Positions 48,400-57,744 of a DNA stretch of 64,000 nt are shown here, one piece after another. The DNA is taken from assembly GCA_003862155.1 (NCBI GenBank), contig QOUV01000006.1:1-64000 (forward strand). The letters are read 5' to 3'. Position 1 is the stretch's first letter; each line of letters starts with the position of its first letter. The stretch comes from Lachnospiraceae bacterium (GTDB taxonomy: Bacteria > Bacillota > Clostridia > Lachnospirales > Lachnospiraceae). Position numbers and translations under genes: made by a program. Under the pieces are notes generated by a model. The model did not search any database. It saw only the letters and a program-made list of their open reading frames with translations, and was not told where the DNA came from.

Positions 48400-49752
48400 A
48401 TGGCAGCGGAAATTACTGCAATGCTTATTTTCCTGGTGATGTTTGGACTCATCCTCTGGGACAAGATAGAGCACTACATCGTTACATTAAGCTGTGCGGC
48501 ACTTACGATAGTGCTGGTTTTTGGCATTGAAATGAGAAACGGGGCGGCACTCCTTCGGACTTTAAACCTGTCGTCTGTATTTACGACAGATTTCTGGCAT
48601 GTCTCATCGGAGAGCGGCTCGTCTTCAACCGGTGTCAACTGGTCTACGATAATTTTTATCGCAGGTATGATGATAATGGTAGCAGGCATGGCGAGAGTCG
48701 GATTTTTCCAGTGGCTTTGCATGAAGCTGGCAAAGCTCGTAAAATACAGGCCGATGCGGATATTCGTCGTGTTCATGCTGATGTCTTTCGGACTTTCGAT
48801 GTTTATCGATTCGATCACCGTTATCCTTTTCCTCGCGACTGTCACTGTAGAGCTTTCGGAAATGCTGGAGTTTGATCCGGTTCCGATGATCATATCCGAG
48901 ATCTTCTGTGCGAATCTGGGTGGAAGCGCCACGATGAGCGGCGATCCGCCAAACATTATAATCGGGACCTCACTCGGACTTACATTTTTTAAATTCCTTT
49001 CAAACACAGGAGTTATAGCAGTATTAAGCCTTGGAATAACTGTCGTATTCTTTTTCCTCTCGTTTCGAAAAGAGCTCAGGTCAAATAAGAAAAAGATCGA
49101 CTACTCCAAACTGCCTTCGCCGGAGAGCGCGATAAAGGATAAGGGCGAATTTATAAAAAGTGCGCTGATTTTTGCACTGGCTGTAGTTCTTCTGATAACA
49201 CACGGAAGTACAGGACTTACTGTGGCTTTCATCGGAGTATTTATCGCGGCGCTTACTCTTCTTTCACAGATAAAGTATGCGAAGGAGATTCTTAAGAACG
49301 TAGACTACAAGACACTGCTGTTTTTCGTAGGACTCTTTATCGTAGTCGGAGGACTTGAGGAGACAGGAATCCTAGAGACTGTCGCCGGTTTTATCGCAAA
49401 GGTATCAGGTGGCAACCGCTATGCGATGGTGGCGATAATCATCTGGATTTCAGGAGTTGCTAGTGCTTTTATAGACAATATCCCTTTCTCGGCTACAATG
49501 GTCCCGGTCATCAAAGCACTCGCGCATTCGCAGGGAATACCTGTAACGACGCTCGCCTGGGCACTTTCGCTTGGAACTGACATTGGCGGCTCGGCTACTC
49601 CTATTGGTGCTTCCGCAAATGTAGTCGGAACTTCTGCAGCTGCAAAGGCCGGACACCCGATAGGCTGGGGGCAGTACTGCAGATATGCTGCAGTTGCTAC
49701 TGTTATAGTGCTTGCATTTTCAACGGTATTTATTTTTGTAAGATACATGTAA
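48400..49752 (+). CDS. ArsB/NhaD/SLC13-type ion transporter
   Basis: A 450-residue permease with about eleven hydrophobic segments. IT-superfamily features: a helix hairpin ICANLGGSATMSGDPPNIIIG in the first half (given in part) and its repeat SLGTDIGGSATPIGASANVV in the second. This duplicated GGxATxxGxxxN pattern is shared by ArsB, NhaD and citrate permeases. The substrate cannot be fixed; a sodium/proton antiporter or organic-anion carrier are options. AAGGAGGT at 48385-48392 sits 7 bases before ATG 48400 but only 1 base before ATG 48394, so I choose 48400. A kinase-like gene follows 13 bases later. Confidence 0.8.
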   Translation: MAAEITAMLIFLVMFGLILWDKIEHYIVTLSCAALTIVLVFGIEMRNGAALLRTLNLSSVFTTDFWHVSSESGSSSTGVNWSTIIFIAGMMIMVAGMARVGFFQWLCMKLAKLVKYRPMRIFVVFMLMSFGLSMFIDSITVILFLATVTVELSEMLEFDPVPMIISEIFCANLGGSATMSGDPPNIIIGTSLGLTFFKFLSNTGVIAVLSLGITVVFFFLSFRKELRSNKKKIDYSKLPSPESAIKDKGEFIKSALIFALAVVLLITHGSTGLTVAFIGVFIAALTLLSQIKYAKEILKNVDYKTLLFFVGLFIVVGGLEETGILETVAGFIAKVSGGNRYAMVAIIIWISGVASAFIDNIPFSATMVPVIKALAHSQGIPVTTLAWALSLGTDIGGSATPIGASANVVGTSAAAKAGHPIGWGQYCRYAAVATVIVLAFSTVFIFVRYM

Positions 49753-49765
49753 AAGGAGGTCAATT

Positions 49766-50377
49766 ATGGGGAACAAACAGCTTCTTGTTACTATCAGCCG
49801 TACTTACGGGAGCGGTGGACACAATATCGGAAAAAGGCTCTCCGAGATGCTCGGCATAGATTTTCTGGATCGCGGGATGCTCGACTCGATGTCGAAGGAG
49901 CTCGGAATCGATGCCGAAAAATACAGAAAATATGACGAGAAGGTCCCAAACCCACTGAGATCGCGTTCGGTTCAGGCGATGAACTTGAGAATTTCAAATT
50001 CTCCTGAGGAGATGATAACCCGTGCACAGTTCCGGTACATAAGAGATAAGGCCATAGAAGGAAAGTCGTTTGTCCTTATCGGAAGAGCCGGAAGCGAGAT
50101 CCTAAAAGACTATCCGTACCTTGTCCGCTTCTTTATTACGGGAAATATCGAGAACCGCATCAGCCGGATCATGGAAGTCCGTGGCATGGATTACAGCGAG
50201 GCGAAGAAAGCAGTCGCCCGCCACGACCGTACGAGGAGAGCTTATCACAACGCCTATTCGACCGGAAAGTGGGAGAGCCCTGACAACTACGAGCTGATCC
50301 TGTCTTCATCGGACTTAGGCGTCGAGAGGAGTGCCCGGTTCCTCTACGACTATCTGAAACTCAGAGAACTGATCTGA
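49766..50377 (+). CDS. Cytidylate kinase-like family protein
   Basis: A 203-residue P-loop protein of the cytidylate-kinase-like (AAK6/Cytidylate_kin2) group. The start TISRTYGSGGHNIGKRLSEM is a variant P-loop (YGSGGxxIGxxLA in the family). FVLIGRAGSEIL and RFFITGNIENRISRIM follow in the expected order, with VARHDRTRRAYHN as the lid. True CMP kinase usually has a different length and motif, so this is probably a paralogue of unknown substrate. AAAGGAGG precedes ATG 49766. Its pairing with a transporter suggests that one may serve the other. Confidence 0.8.
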   Translation: MGNKQLLVTISRTYGSGGHNIGKRLSEMLGIDFLDRGMLDSMSKELGIDAEKYRKYDEKVPNPLRSRSVQAMNLRISNSPEEMITRAQFRYIRDKAIEGKSFVLIGRAGSEILKDYPYLVRFFITGNIENRISRIMEVRGMDYSEAKKAVARHDRTRRAYHNAYSTGKWESPDNYELILSSSDLGVERSARFLYDYLKLRELI

Positions 50378-50511
50378 TACATAAAATAAATTTTTAAAGG
50401 CTTTTCGTTTTTTGGCGGGAGGCCTTTATTTCATGCGTGAAATGATATACAATATAGAATGTAGCGCAATTTTGCGCAGAAAAGTTTTTTGGGAACCAGG
50501 AGGAAAAATGA

Positions 50512-52326
50512 ATGAGTAAACAGGAGGGGTTGGCCAAGAAGACAAAGGGCTACCGGAGTGTCGGAAGATCGATCATGATGATGAACCTTGTGATCGTGAT
50601 CATTGTATCAGTTGTAGTCAGTGCGATATCTATCATTTCGCTGAATGTTTCGTTTAAGCGTTCGATGGATGTATATCACAAGGCAAAGCTCGACGGCTAC
50701 AAGCGTGAGATAGTTTCTGAGACTCAGTCGGCGATCTCTATCGTGCAGAAGGATTACGACGATTACAGGCACGGAGATCTGACAGAGGAGCAGGCGAAGA
50801 AGGAAGCAGAGGAGGATATCAAGAGATTCAGATATCGTGATGATCAGAGCGGATATTTCTGGATCGACGATCTCGACTACAACCTCGTTATGCACCCGAT
50901 CCTGACCGAACAGCAGGGAAAGAACCGTAAGAATCTGCAGGATAAGAAGGGAAATATGATCATACAGATGATCAGAAAGTCCTGCACTTCATCCAAGAAG
51001 GGTGGATTCAACGAGTTCTACTTCACTAAGGCCGATGGAAAGACAGTCGCTCCGAAGCTGGCATATTCACAGCTGTTCGAACCATGGGGATGGATGCTTT
51101 CCACAGGAAACTACACAGACGATATGAACAAAGAGATGGCAGCTACTGAGAAATCCTTAAGCAGCCTGAACAGGATTATGACACTCGTGACCTTTATCGT
51201 CATGGCTATTTGTATTGTCGTAAGTGGTTTCTTATCATATGCCCTGGGAAAGAAGACAGTGGCACCTCTTACAAATATCCAGAAATTTGCCCAGAGAATG
51301 GCGAAGGGAGATTTGAGGGAGAGCATAGAAGTAAAAACGAAGAACGAATTCGGAGATACCGGACGTGGCCTGAACGAAGCTCAGAAGAACATGGAAAATA
51401 TGATCTTGAGAGCTTCGAATGCCTGTGAGTCACTGAAGAAATCCATCGAAGAATTTTCAAATAATTTTTCGAGTATGTCGGATGCCATTTCAAATGTCTC
51501 GAGTGCTGTAAATGATATCGCAGAGAACAACACTGATCAGGCTAAGGCAGCAGCCGATGCTGTAAGCGAGATCGAGACACTTTCTGGAAACATCGATGAT
51601 TCGTCAAGCAATGTTGCTGCACTTGACAGCAATGCATCTGATATGATGGAGTGCTCAAAGGAGTCTAAGAATACTCTTCAGGAACTCGTCGAAAAGAACA
51701 AGGCCACTATGGACGATATCCAGACGATGTCGGCACAGACACAGCAGACTTCAGATTCGGTCGCAAAGATCGCAGAGGCCGCAAATCTGATATCTGATAT
51801 CGCATCGCAGACCAATCTGCTTTCACTCAATGCTTCTATCGAAGCGGCAAGAGCAGGAGAGGCAGGAAGAGGATTTGCAGTTGTTGCCGAAGAGATCGGT
51901 AATCTTGCAAACCAGTCTGACGAATCCGCAAAGACTATCAACTCGATTGTCGAAGAGCTCGTAAAGAACTCGACGCAGCAGGTTGAGATCATGAAGAGGA
52001 TGCAGAGCGTTTCCCAGGAACAGGTAGACGCGTTCAACAGAACGAGGGAGACATTTGTCAGATTAGAGACTTCTCTCGACAACTGCTCTACCTCGGCAGA
52101 CAGCATCTCTGAAAATATCCACACGATGGAAGGCGAGAGAGACCGCATCAAGAATAACATCGAGTCACTCAACGACGATGCCACAGACAATGCCGCATCG
52201 ACCGAGGAGACATCGAGTATGGCCGCAGAACTTGAGTCGGAAGTCAACAAGTCACGCGAACTTATCAAGGACCTCGAGGATCAGCTTACGGTACTCAACG
52301 AAGCAATGTCGATCTTTAAGGTTTGA
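50512..52326 (+). CDS. Methyl-accepting chemotaxis protein with Cache sensor
   Basis: A 604-residue chemoreceptor. A helix at about 25-48, an extracellular single Cache-type domain (about 50-210, with [18 protein letters not shown] and [17 protein letters not shown]), a second helix at about 225-250, HAMP to about 305, then the cytoplasmic signalling coiled coil. The hairpin tip is [20 protein letters not shown] with [13 protein letters not shown]. The Cache part matches the sCache_2 type that binds small carboxylates. No che or flagellar genes are in the window. AGGAGG at 50498-50503 selects ATG 50512; ATG 50508 opens only a three-codon frame. Confidence 0.93.
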   Translation: MSKQEGLAKKTKGYRSVGRSIMMMNLVIVIIVSVVVSAISIISLNVSFKRSMDVYHKAKLDGYKREIVSETQSAISIVQKDYDDYRHGDLTEEQAKKEAEEDIKRFRYRDDQSGYFWIDDLDYNLVMHPILTEQQGKNRKNLQDKKGNMIIQMIRKSCTSSKKGGFNEFYFTKADGKTVAPKLAYSQLFEPWGWMLSTGNYTDDMNKEMAATEKSLSSLNRIMTLVTFIVMAICIVVSGFLSYALGKKTVAPLTNIQKFAQRMAKGDLRESIEVKTKNEFGDTGRGLNEAQKNMENMILRASNACESLKKSIEEFSNNFSSMSDAISNVSSAVNDIAENNTDQAKAAADAVSEIETLSGNIDDSSSNVAALDSNASDMMECSKESKNTLQELVEKNKATMDDIQTMSAQTQQTSDSVAKIAEAANLISDIASQTNLLSLNASIEAARAGEAGRGFAVVAEEIGNLANQSDESAKTINSIVEELVKNSTQQVEIMKRMQSVSQEQVDAFNRTRETFVRLETSLDNCSTSADSISENIHTMEGERDRIKNNIESLNDDATDNAASTEETSSMAAELESEVNKSRELIKDLEDQLTVLNEAMSIFKV

Positions 52327-52332
52327 TAATAC

Positions 52333-52360
52333 TTGCATAATGGCTGGATTGTGATATAAT
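52333..52360 (+). promoter_or_regulatory. Promoter of ppdK
   Basis: TTGCAT (52333-52338), a 16-bp spacer and TATAAT (52355-52360) preceded by TGA, an extended -10. A strong promoter, which suits the codon use of ppdK. Confidence 0.75.
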
Positions 52361-52366
52361 TTTAAA

Positions 52367-52399
52367 GGGTGCGCCCAGACCCCTTTTAGAGGACGCACC
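52367..52399 (+). promoter_or_regulatory. 5'-end hairpin of the ppdK mRNA
   Basis: GGTGCG (52368-52373) pairs with CGCACC (52394-52399) directly after the predicted transcription start. Such a 5' stem often stabilises mRNA. It could also be an upstream terminator, but it lacks a T-tract. Confidence 0.5.
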
Positions 52400-52433
52400 G
52401 AAATCAAACTATTTTCATATAGGAGGAAATAAA

Positions 52434-55076
52434 ATGGCAAAGAAGTGGGTCTACAAGTTTGAAGAAGGCGGAGCAGACATGCGTAATCTTCTCGGCGGTA
52501 AAGGTTGCAACCTTGCTGAGATGACACATTACCTGCATATGCCGATTCCACACGGCTTCACTATTACAACAGAAGCTTGCACAGAGTACTATAACAATGG
52601 TAAGGGCCTTACTAAGGAGATCACCGATCAGATCGAGGAGAACCTTAAGTGGCTCGAGGAAGTAAACGGAAAGAAATTCGGCGATCCGGACGATCCGCTT
52701 CTTGTATCAGTTCGTTCTGGTGCCCGTGCATCTATGCCTGGTATGATGGACACCATCTTAAACCTTGGACTTAACGATGTAGCAGTTGAGGGCTTCGCTA
52801 AGAAGACTGGAAACCCAAGATTTGCTTACGATTCATATCGTCGTTTCATCCAGATGTACTCAGACGTTGTTATGGAAGTTTCCAAGTCTCTCTTCGAGAA
52901 GGAGATCGACGACGTTAAGGCTAAGAAGGGCATCAAGTATGATGTCGAGATGGATGTAGATGACTTAAAGGAACTCGTTAAGAGATTCAAGAAGATCTAC
53001 AAGGATGCTCTTGGAAAAGATTTCCCACAGGATCCACAGGATCAGCTGATGGGCGCTATCCTCGCAGTATTCCGTTCATGGGATAACCCACGTGCTATCG
53101 TATATCGTCGTATGAACGATATCCCTGGCGACTGGGGAACAGCTGTAAACGTTCAGACCATGGTATTCGGTAACAAGGGTAACACATCAGGTACTGGTGT
53201 TGCATTCACTCGTGACCCGGCTACTGGTGAGAAGGGTATCTTCGGTGAGTACCTCCTCAATGCACAGGGTGAGGACGTTGTTGCAGGTGTTCGTACACCG
53301 CAGCCTATCAGCACTCTTGAGCAGGCTATGCCAGATGTATATAAGCAGTTCATGGAGCTCGCTACCGGCCTTGAGAACCACTTCCACGATATGCAGGATA
53401 TGGAGTTCACTATCGAGGAAGGAAAGCTTTGGTTCCTTCAGACTCGTAACGGTAAGAGAACAGCTCAGGCTGCTATCAAGATCGCATGCGACCTCGTAGA
53501 TGAGGGACAGATCGATGAGAAGACAGCTGTTACACGTATCGAAGCAAAGAGCCTCGATCAGCTTCTTCACCCGGTATTTGATCCGGCAGCTCTTAAGGCA
53601 GCTAAGAAGATCGGTTCAGCTCTTCCAGCATCTCCTGGTGCTGCAGCTGGTAAGGTCGTATTCACAGCTGAGGACGCTAAGGAGCAGGGTATCGGCGGAA
53701 AGGGCGACAGAGTCATCCTTGTTCGTCTTGAGACATCTCCAGAGGATATCGAGGGTATGAACGCTGCTCAGGGTATCCTTACAGTACGTGGTGGTATGAC
53801 ATCACACGCAGCCGTTGTTGCCCGTGGTATGGGAACCTGCTGTGTATCAGGATGCTCAGATATCACAAATATCGACGAGGAGAAGAAGGAGTTCACTCTT
53901 GCTGGAATTACATTCCACGAGGGAGACTACATTTCACTCGATGGTTCTACAGGAAACATCTATCAGGGCGATGTAGCTACCAAGGAAGCTTCAGTTGCCG
54001 GCGATTTCGCTCGTGTTATGGGCTGGGCTGATAAGTACAGAAGACTTAAGGTTCGTACAAACGCTGATACTCCACGTGATGCCAAGAAAGCTCGTGAGCT
54101 CGGTGCTCAGGGTATCGGTCTCTGCCGTACAGAGCACATGTTCTTCAACGGCAACAGAATCGATGCATTCCGTGAGATGATCTGCTCAGATACAGTTGAA
54201 GAGAGAAAGAAAGCTCTTGCAAAGATTGAGCCGTATCAGGAAGACGACTTCAAGCAGCTCTATGAGGCTATGGAAGGCGACCCTGTTACTATCAGATTCT
54301 TAGACCCACCTCTTCATGAGTTCGTTCCACAGACTGAGGAAGACATCGAGAAGCTTGCTAAGACTCAGGGCAAGACAGTTCAGCAGATCAAGGACATCAT
54401 CGCTGGATTAAAGGAGTTCAACCCTATGATGGGTCACAGAGGATGCCGTCTTGCTGTTACATATCCTGAGATCGCTGAGATGCAGACTACAGCTGTTATC
54501 AAGGCTGCTCTCGCTGTACAGAAGGCTCATCCGGATTGGAACATGGTTCCTGAGATTATGATCCCACTCGTTTGCGAGGAGAAAGAGCTCAAGTTCGTCA
54601 AGAAGACTGTTACAGATACAGCTGACAAGCTTATCGCTGAGGCTGGTTCAGACATGAAGTATGAAGTTGGTACTATGATCGAGATCCCAAGAGCTGCTCT
54701 TACAGCTGATGAGATCGCTAAGGATGCTCAGTTCTTCTGCTTCGGTACTAATGACCTTACTCAGATGACATTCGGTTTCTCACGTGATGACGCTGGTAAG
54801 TTCCTCGATTCTTACTATGAGAACAAGATCTTCGAGTCAGATCCATTCGCTCGTCTCGATACAGACGGTGTTGGCAAGCTGATGAAGTTCGCTGTTGACA
54901 ATGGTAAGAAGGTTCGTTCAGATCTTCACTGCGGTATCTGCGGAGAGCACGGCGGAGATCCTTCATCAATCGAGTTCTGCGATGAGATCGGTCTCGACTA
55001 CGTTTCATGCTCACCATTCCGTGTACCTATCGCTCGTCTTGCGGCAGCACAGGCAGCAATCAACCACGAGAACTAA
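52434..55076 (+). CDS. ppdK: Pyruvate, phosphate dikinase
   Basis: Interconverts pyruvate, ATP and phosphate with PEP, AMP and diphosphate; central to PEP metabolism in anaerobes. The 880 residues match the family. The ATP-grasp N-domain includes GGKGCNLAEMT, VRSGARASMPGMMDTILNLG and FGNKGNTSGTGVAFTRDP. The phospho-histidine is in GGMTSHAAVVARGMG. The C-terminal PEP/pyruvate barrel has GLCRTEHMFF, MMGHRGCRL and FGTNDLTQMTFG, with a cysteine in LHCGICGEHGGDP. Codon use differs from its neighbours (many GCT, CGT, GTT, TTC), a sign of high expression. AGGAGG precedes ATG 52434. Confidence 0.97.
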   Translation: MAKKWVYKFEEGGADMRNLLGGKGCNLAEMTHYLHMPIPHGFTITTEACTEYYNNGKGLTKEITDQIEENLKWLEEVNGKKFGDPDDPLLVSVRSGARASMPGMMDTILNLGLNDVAVEGFAKKTGNPRFAYDSYRRFIQMYSDVVMEVSKSLFEKEIDDVKAKKGIKYDVEMDVDDLKELVKRFKKIYKDALGKDFPQDPQDQLMGAILAVFRSWDNPRAIVYRRMNDIPGDWGTAVNVQTMVFGNKGNTSGTGVAFTRDPATGEKGIFGEYLLNAQGEDVVAGVRTPQPISTLEQAMPDVYKQFMELATGLENHFHDMQDMEFTIEEGKLWFLQTRNGKRTAQAAIKIACDLVDEGQIDEKTAVTRIEAKSLDQLLHPVFDPAALKAAKKIGSALPASPGAAAGKVVFTAEDAKEQGIGGKGDRVILVRLETSPEDIEGMNAAQGILTVRGGMTSHAAVVARGMGTCCVSGCSDITNIDEEKKEFTLAGITFHEGDYISLDGSTGNIYQGDVATKEASVAGDFARVMGWADKYRRLKVRTNADTPRDAKKARELGAQGIGLCRTEHMFFNGNRIDAFREMICSDTVEERKKALAKIEPYQEDDFKQLYEAMEGDPVTIRFLDPPLHEFVPQTEEDIEKLAKTQGKTVQQIKDIIAGLKEFNPMMGHRGCRLAVTYPEIAEMQTTAVIKAALAVQKAHPDWNMVPEIMIPLVCEEKELKFVKKTVTDTADKLIAEAGSDMKYEVGTMIEIPRAALTADEIAKDAQFFCFGTNDLTQMTFGFSRDDAGKFLDSYYENKIFESDPFARLDTDGVGKLMKFAVDNGKKVRSDLHCGICGEHGGDPSSIEFCDEIGLDYVSCSPFRVPIARLAAAQAAINHEN

Positions 55077-55101
55077 TATATTCTCTAAATAAAAAACCAC
55101 G

Positions 55102-55136
55102 CTCCCCGGCCGCGAAAGCGGTTGGGGAGTTTTTTT
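55102..55136 (+). terminator. Terminator of ppdK
   Basis: CTCCCC (55102-55107) and GGGGAG (55124-55129) plus an inner CCGC/GCGG stem with a GAAA loop, followed by seven T. A strong intrinsic terminator. Confidence 0.92.
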
Positions 55137-55170
55137 GCATACATCTGGTTATATGCTGATAATTTATAAC

Positions 55171-55198
55171 TTGACGTGGTTTCAGTGGGGAATATAAT
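55171..55198 (+). promoter_or_regulatory. Promoter for the small gene at 55229
   Basis: TTGACG (55171-55176), a 16-bp spacer and TATAAT (55193-55198). Just upstream, GTTATA/TATAAC elements occur (TCTGGTTATATG, TTTATAAC), loosely like the sulfur box in reverse, but with different spacing. Confidence 0.65.
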
Positions 55199-55228
55199 CT
55201 TCAAACTGGAGATTGTGATATAACTAAG

Positions 55229-55450
55229 GTGGACAAGAATTTAGCTGAAAAAATTCCGACACCACTGGAAATGGGAGATGTTTATCAGCGCTTGATTGTA
55301 GACACGATGAATTCAAAAGAAGATTATTCAGATGCTATAATTCGCGTGTATAATAATGCAATATGTGATGTAATTGATAATTATAATTGCAGTGCATTTT
55401 ATGAACCCTCATATGTGATAGCCCGAGCATACCAGTCTGGTGGATTTTAA
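55229..55450 (+). CDS. Unknown 73-residue protein
   Basis: GTG 55229 to TAA 55448-55450 encodes 73 residues: MDKNLAEKIPTPLEMGDVYQ, a polar helical middle, and the end YEPSYVIARAYQSGGF. There are no signal or membrane segments. The base composition is clearly more AT-rich than the flanking ppdK and tig. It has its own promoter and an AAGG just before the GTG. I do not recognise it. It could be an acquired gene or the remnant of a longer one. A gap of about 318 bases without genes follows. Confidence 0.5.
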   Translation: MDKNLAEKIPTPLEMGDVYQRLIVDTMNSKEDYSDAIIRVYNNAICDVIDNYNCSAFYEPSYVIARAYQSGGF

Positions 55451-55544
55451 CACAATGTTCATTTACACATCCATCGGGAAGTGTTCACATACTTATGCAA
55501 TAATACACAGGCCTCTAGTCAGATTTCATTGATAAATGACAATA

Positions 55545-55608
55545 CGGCGCCGGAGCACAAATGTGTGGCGAACGATTCAAGTGAGCCACCATTTTGTGCC
55601 CAGCGCCG
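55545..55608. repeat. 64-base three-part inverted repeat upstream of tig
   Basis: The stems are CGGCGC/GCGCCG (outer), GCACAAA/TTTGTGC (middle) and GTGGC/GCCAC (inner), separated by small internal loops, with a 15-base apical loop. The gap 55451-55768 otherwise holds only the tig promoter. No T-tract follows, so it is not an ordinary terminator. It may be a small structured RNA or a miniature mobile-element relic. Confidence 0.6.
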
Positions 55609-55669
55609 ATAAAGCAATTACAGTCGCCATTTTTCCTGCGCTGTTCGCGCTCCCATTTCCAAAACAACC

Positions 55670-55698
55670 TTGCAAACAGGATATCTGTGTGTTATAAT
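55670..55698 (+). promoter_or_regulatory. Promoter of tig-clpP-clpX-engB
   Basis: TTGCAA (55670-55675), a 17-bp spacer and TATAAT (55693-55698). It lies about 70 bases before ATG 55769. I see no CtsR or CIRCE operator in the leader. Confidence 0.8.
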
Positions 55699-55768
55699 TT
55701 ATATTCGATTGCACGGGCGTATTGTCTCTTTCGCCAAAAGCCCGGATATTTAGGAGGAAAAAACACAA

Positions 55769-57127
55769 ATGAGCGTAAAGGTAGAAAACTTAGACACAAA
55801 GAATATGTCGAAGATCACTGTAACAGTGCCGGCAGCAGAGCTTGACAAGGCTATAAAGCAGGCATATGACAGACAGAAGTCAAGAATCTCAATCCGTGGA
55901 TTCCGTAAGGGACACGTACCGATGCAGGTAGTTGAGAAGATTTACGGTGATGATGTATTTTATGAGGACGCAGCAAACATCCTTGTGTCACAGGAATATC
56001 CTAAGGCTTATGACGAGTCAAAGCTCGATATCGTATCATCACCGAAGATCGAGATCACTCAGATACAGAAGGGCAAGGACTTCATTTTTACAGCAGAAGT
56101 AGCTACAAAGCCAGAAGTTACACTTGGCAAATATGAGGGAGTCACAGTCACAAAGATCGATACCTCAGTTTCAGATGAAGAGGTAGAGAAGGACATCCAG
56201 GCTCAGCTGAAGAGAAACGCACGTACAGTCACAAAGGACGGCGCAGCTGAGAACGGAGACAAGGTCGTTATCGATTTTGACGGCTCTGTTGATGGAGAGC
56301 ATTTTGACGGTGGCAAGGCTGAGAACTACAATCTCGAGCTCGGCTCACACTCATTTATCGATAATTTCGAAGATCAGATCGTTGGACACAAGGCTGGAGA
56401 CAGCTTCGATGTCAATGTTACATTCCCTGAGAACTATCAGGAGAAGAGCCTTGCCGGAAAGGCAGCAGTTTTCGCTGTCACTCTTCACGAGGTAAAGACT
56501 GACGAGATCCCTACTCTTGATGACGAGTATGTATCAGATACTACTGATTTCGATACTGTTGACGAGTACAAGGCAGATGTCAGAAAGCAGCTCGAAGTCA
56601 GAAAAGAGAACGAGGCTAAGCGTACTAAAGAGGACGAAGCCTTAACGAAGATCATTGAGAAGTCAGAGATGGATCTGCCTGATGCTATGGTAGATACCCA
56701 GGTAAACAACATCATCAATGACTACTCCAGAAATCTTGCACAGAGCGGTCTTTCATTCCAGCAGTTCCTGCAGTACTCAGGCCAGACTATCGAGAAGTTC
56801 CGTGAGAACACAAAGCCTGAGGCTATCAAGAGGATCAAGACTTCTCTCTGCCTTGAGAAGATCGCTGAGGAGCAGAATCTTGAAGCTACTGACGAGGATG
56901 TCGATAAGAGAATCGAAGACATGGCCAAGCAGTACAACATGAAGGCTGAGGATTTAAAGAAGAACGCACAGCCTGACGAGCTTGATTCACTCAAAGAGCA
57001 GATCAGGATGGAGAAGGCCATTGACTTCGTCATGGACAATGTAAAAGAGAGAGCAAAGAGAACTACCAAGAAAGCAGATAAGAAGGACGAGACGAAAGAC
57101 GAGAAGTCAGCTGATAAGGAGGACTAA
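55769..57127 (+). CDS. tig: Trigger factor (ribosome-associated chaperone, PPIase)
   Basis: A 452-residue chaperone that binds nascent chains at the ribosome exit. The ribosome-docking signature GFRKGHVPM lies in SIRGFRKGHVPMQVVEKIYG. The PPIase/FKBP domain spans about 150-245 (GDKVVIDFDGSVDGEHFDGG; LGSHSFIDNFEDQIVGHKAG). The C-terminal arms are helical and end in a Lys/Asp/Glu-rich tail. TAGGAGG is followed by ATG 55769. It heads the standard tig-clpP-clpX order. Confidence 0.96.
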   Translation: MSVKVENLDTKNMSKITVTVPAAELDKAIKQAYDRQKSRISIRGFRKGHVPMQVVEKIYGDDVFYEDAANILVSQEYPKAYDESKLDIVSSPKIEITQIQKGKDFIFTAEVATKPEVTLGKYEGVTVTKIDTSVSDEEVEKDIQAQLKRNARTVTKDGAAENGDKVVIDFDGSVDGEHFDGGKAENYNLELGSHSFIDNFEDQIVGHKAGDSFDVNVTFPENYQEKSLAGKAAVFAVTLHEVKTDEIPTLDDEYVSDTTDFDTVDEYKADVRKQLEVRKENEAKRTKEDEALTKIIEKSEMDLPDAMVDTQVNNIINDYSRNLAQSGLSFQQFLQYSGQTIEKFRENTKPEAIKRIKTSLCLEKIAEEQNLEATDEDVDKRIEDMAKQYNMKAEDLKKNAQPDELDSLKEQIRMEKAIDFVMDNVKERAKRTTKKADKKDETKDEKSADKED

Positions 57128-57130
57128 AGT

Positions 57131-57718
57131 ATGGCATTAGTACCTTACGTCATTGAGCAGACGTCCAGAGGCGAGAGAAGTTACGATATTTATTCGAGAC
57201 TTTTAAAAGACAGGATCATTATCCTTGGAGGAGAGGTAAATCAGGATTCAGCATCTGTTATTGTTGCTGAACTCCTTTTCCTTGAGTCACAGGACCCGAA
57301 CAAGGATATCCATCTCTACATTGATTCTCCTGGTGGTGAAGTTACATCGGGATTCGCCATCTATGACACAATGCAGTATATCAAGTGCGATGTTTCTACG
57401 ATCTGTGTAGGACTTGCAGCTTCTATGGGCGCATTTCTTCTGGCAGGCGGAGCCAAGGGCAAGAGAATGGCTCTTCCGAATTCAGAGATCATGATCCATC
57501 AGCCTTCAGGCGGAGCCAGAGGTCAGGCTACTGAGATCGAGATCGCAGCTGAGAGCATTTTAAAGACTAAGAAGAGATTAAATCAGATCCTCGCTGAGAA
57601 TACTGGAAAGACGATAGAACAGATCACAGCCGACACAGACCGTGATCATTTCCTGACAGCTGAGGAAGCCCGCGATTATGGTCTTATTGATAAGGTCATC
57701 ACAAGCCGTGAGGCCTGA
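57131..57718 (+). CDS. clpP: ATP-dependent Clp protease proteolytic subunit
   Basis: A 195-residue serine protease that forms the tetradecamer used with ClpX. The catalytic serine lies in [14 protein letters not shown], the histidine in [16 protein letters not shown], and the aspartate in [12 protein letters not shown]. The N-terminus [20 protein letters not shown] is standard. It starts 3 bases after the tig stop, with AAGGAGG inside the end of tig. Confidence 0.97.
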   Translation: MALVPYVIEQTSRGERSYDIYSRLLKDRIIILGGEVNQDSASVIVAELLFLESQDPNKDIHLYIDSPGGEVTSGFAIYDTMQYIKCDVSTICVGLAASMGAFLLAGGAKGKRMALPNSEIMIHQPSGGARGQATEIEIAAESILKTKKRLNQILAENTGKTIEQITADTDRDHFLTAEEARDYGLIDKVITSREA

Positions 57719-57744
57719 TGACAGGAGATACAGGAGGTAAACAC

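Noticed and set aside
50463..50480. GCGCAATTTTGCGC hairpin before the chemoreceptor gene as an operator
   Set aside because: A simple palindrome with no second copy in the window; position relative to a promoter is unclear.
55146..55170. Third copy of the sulfur regulator box
   Set aside because: It contains CTGGTTATA and TATAAC, but the internal spacing differs from the 29-bp boxes and the orientation is reversed.
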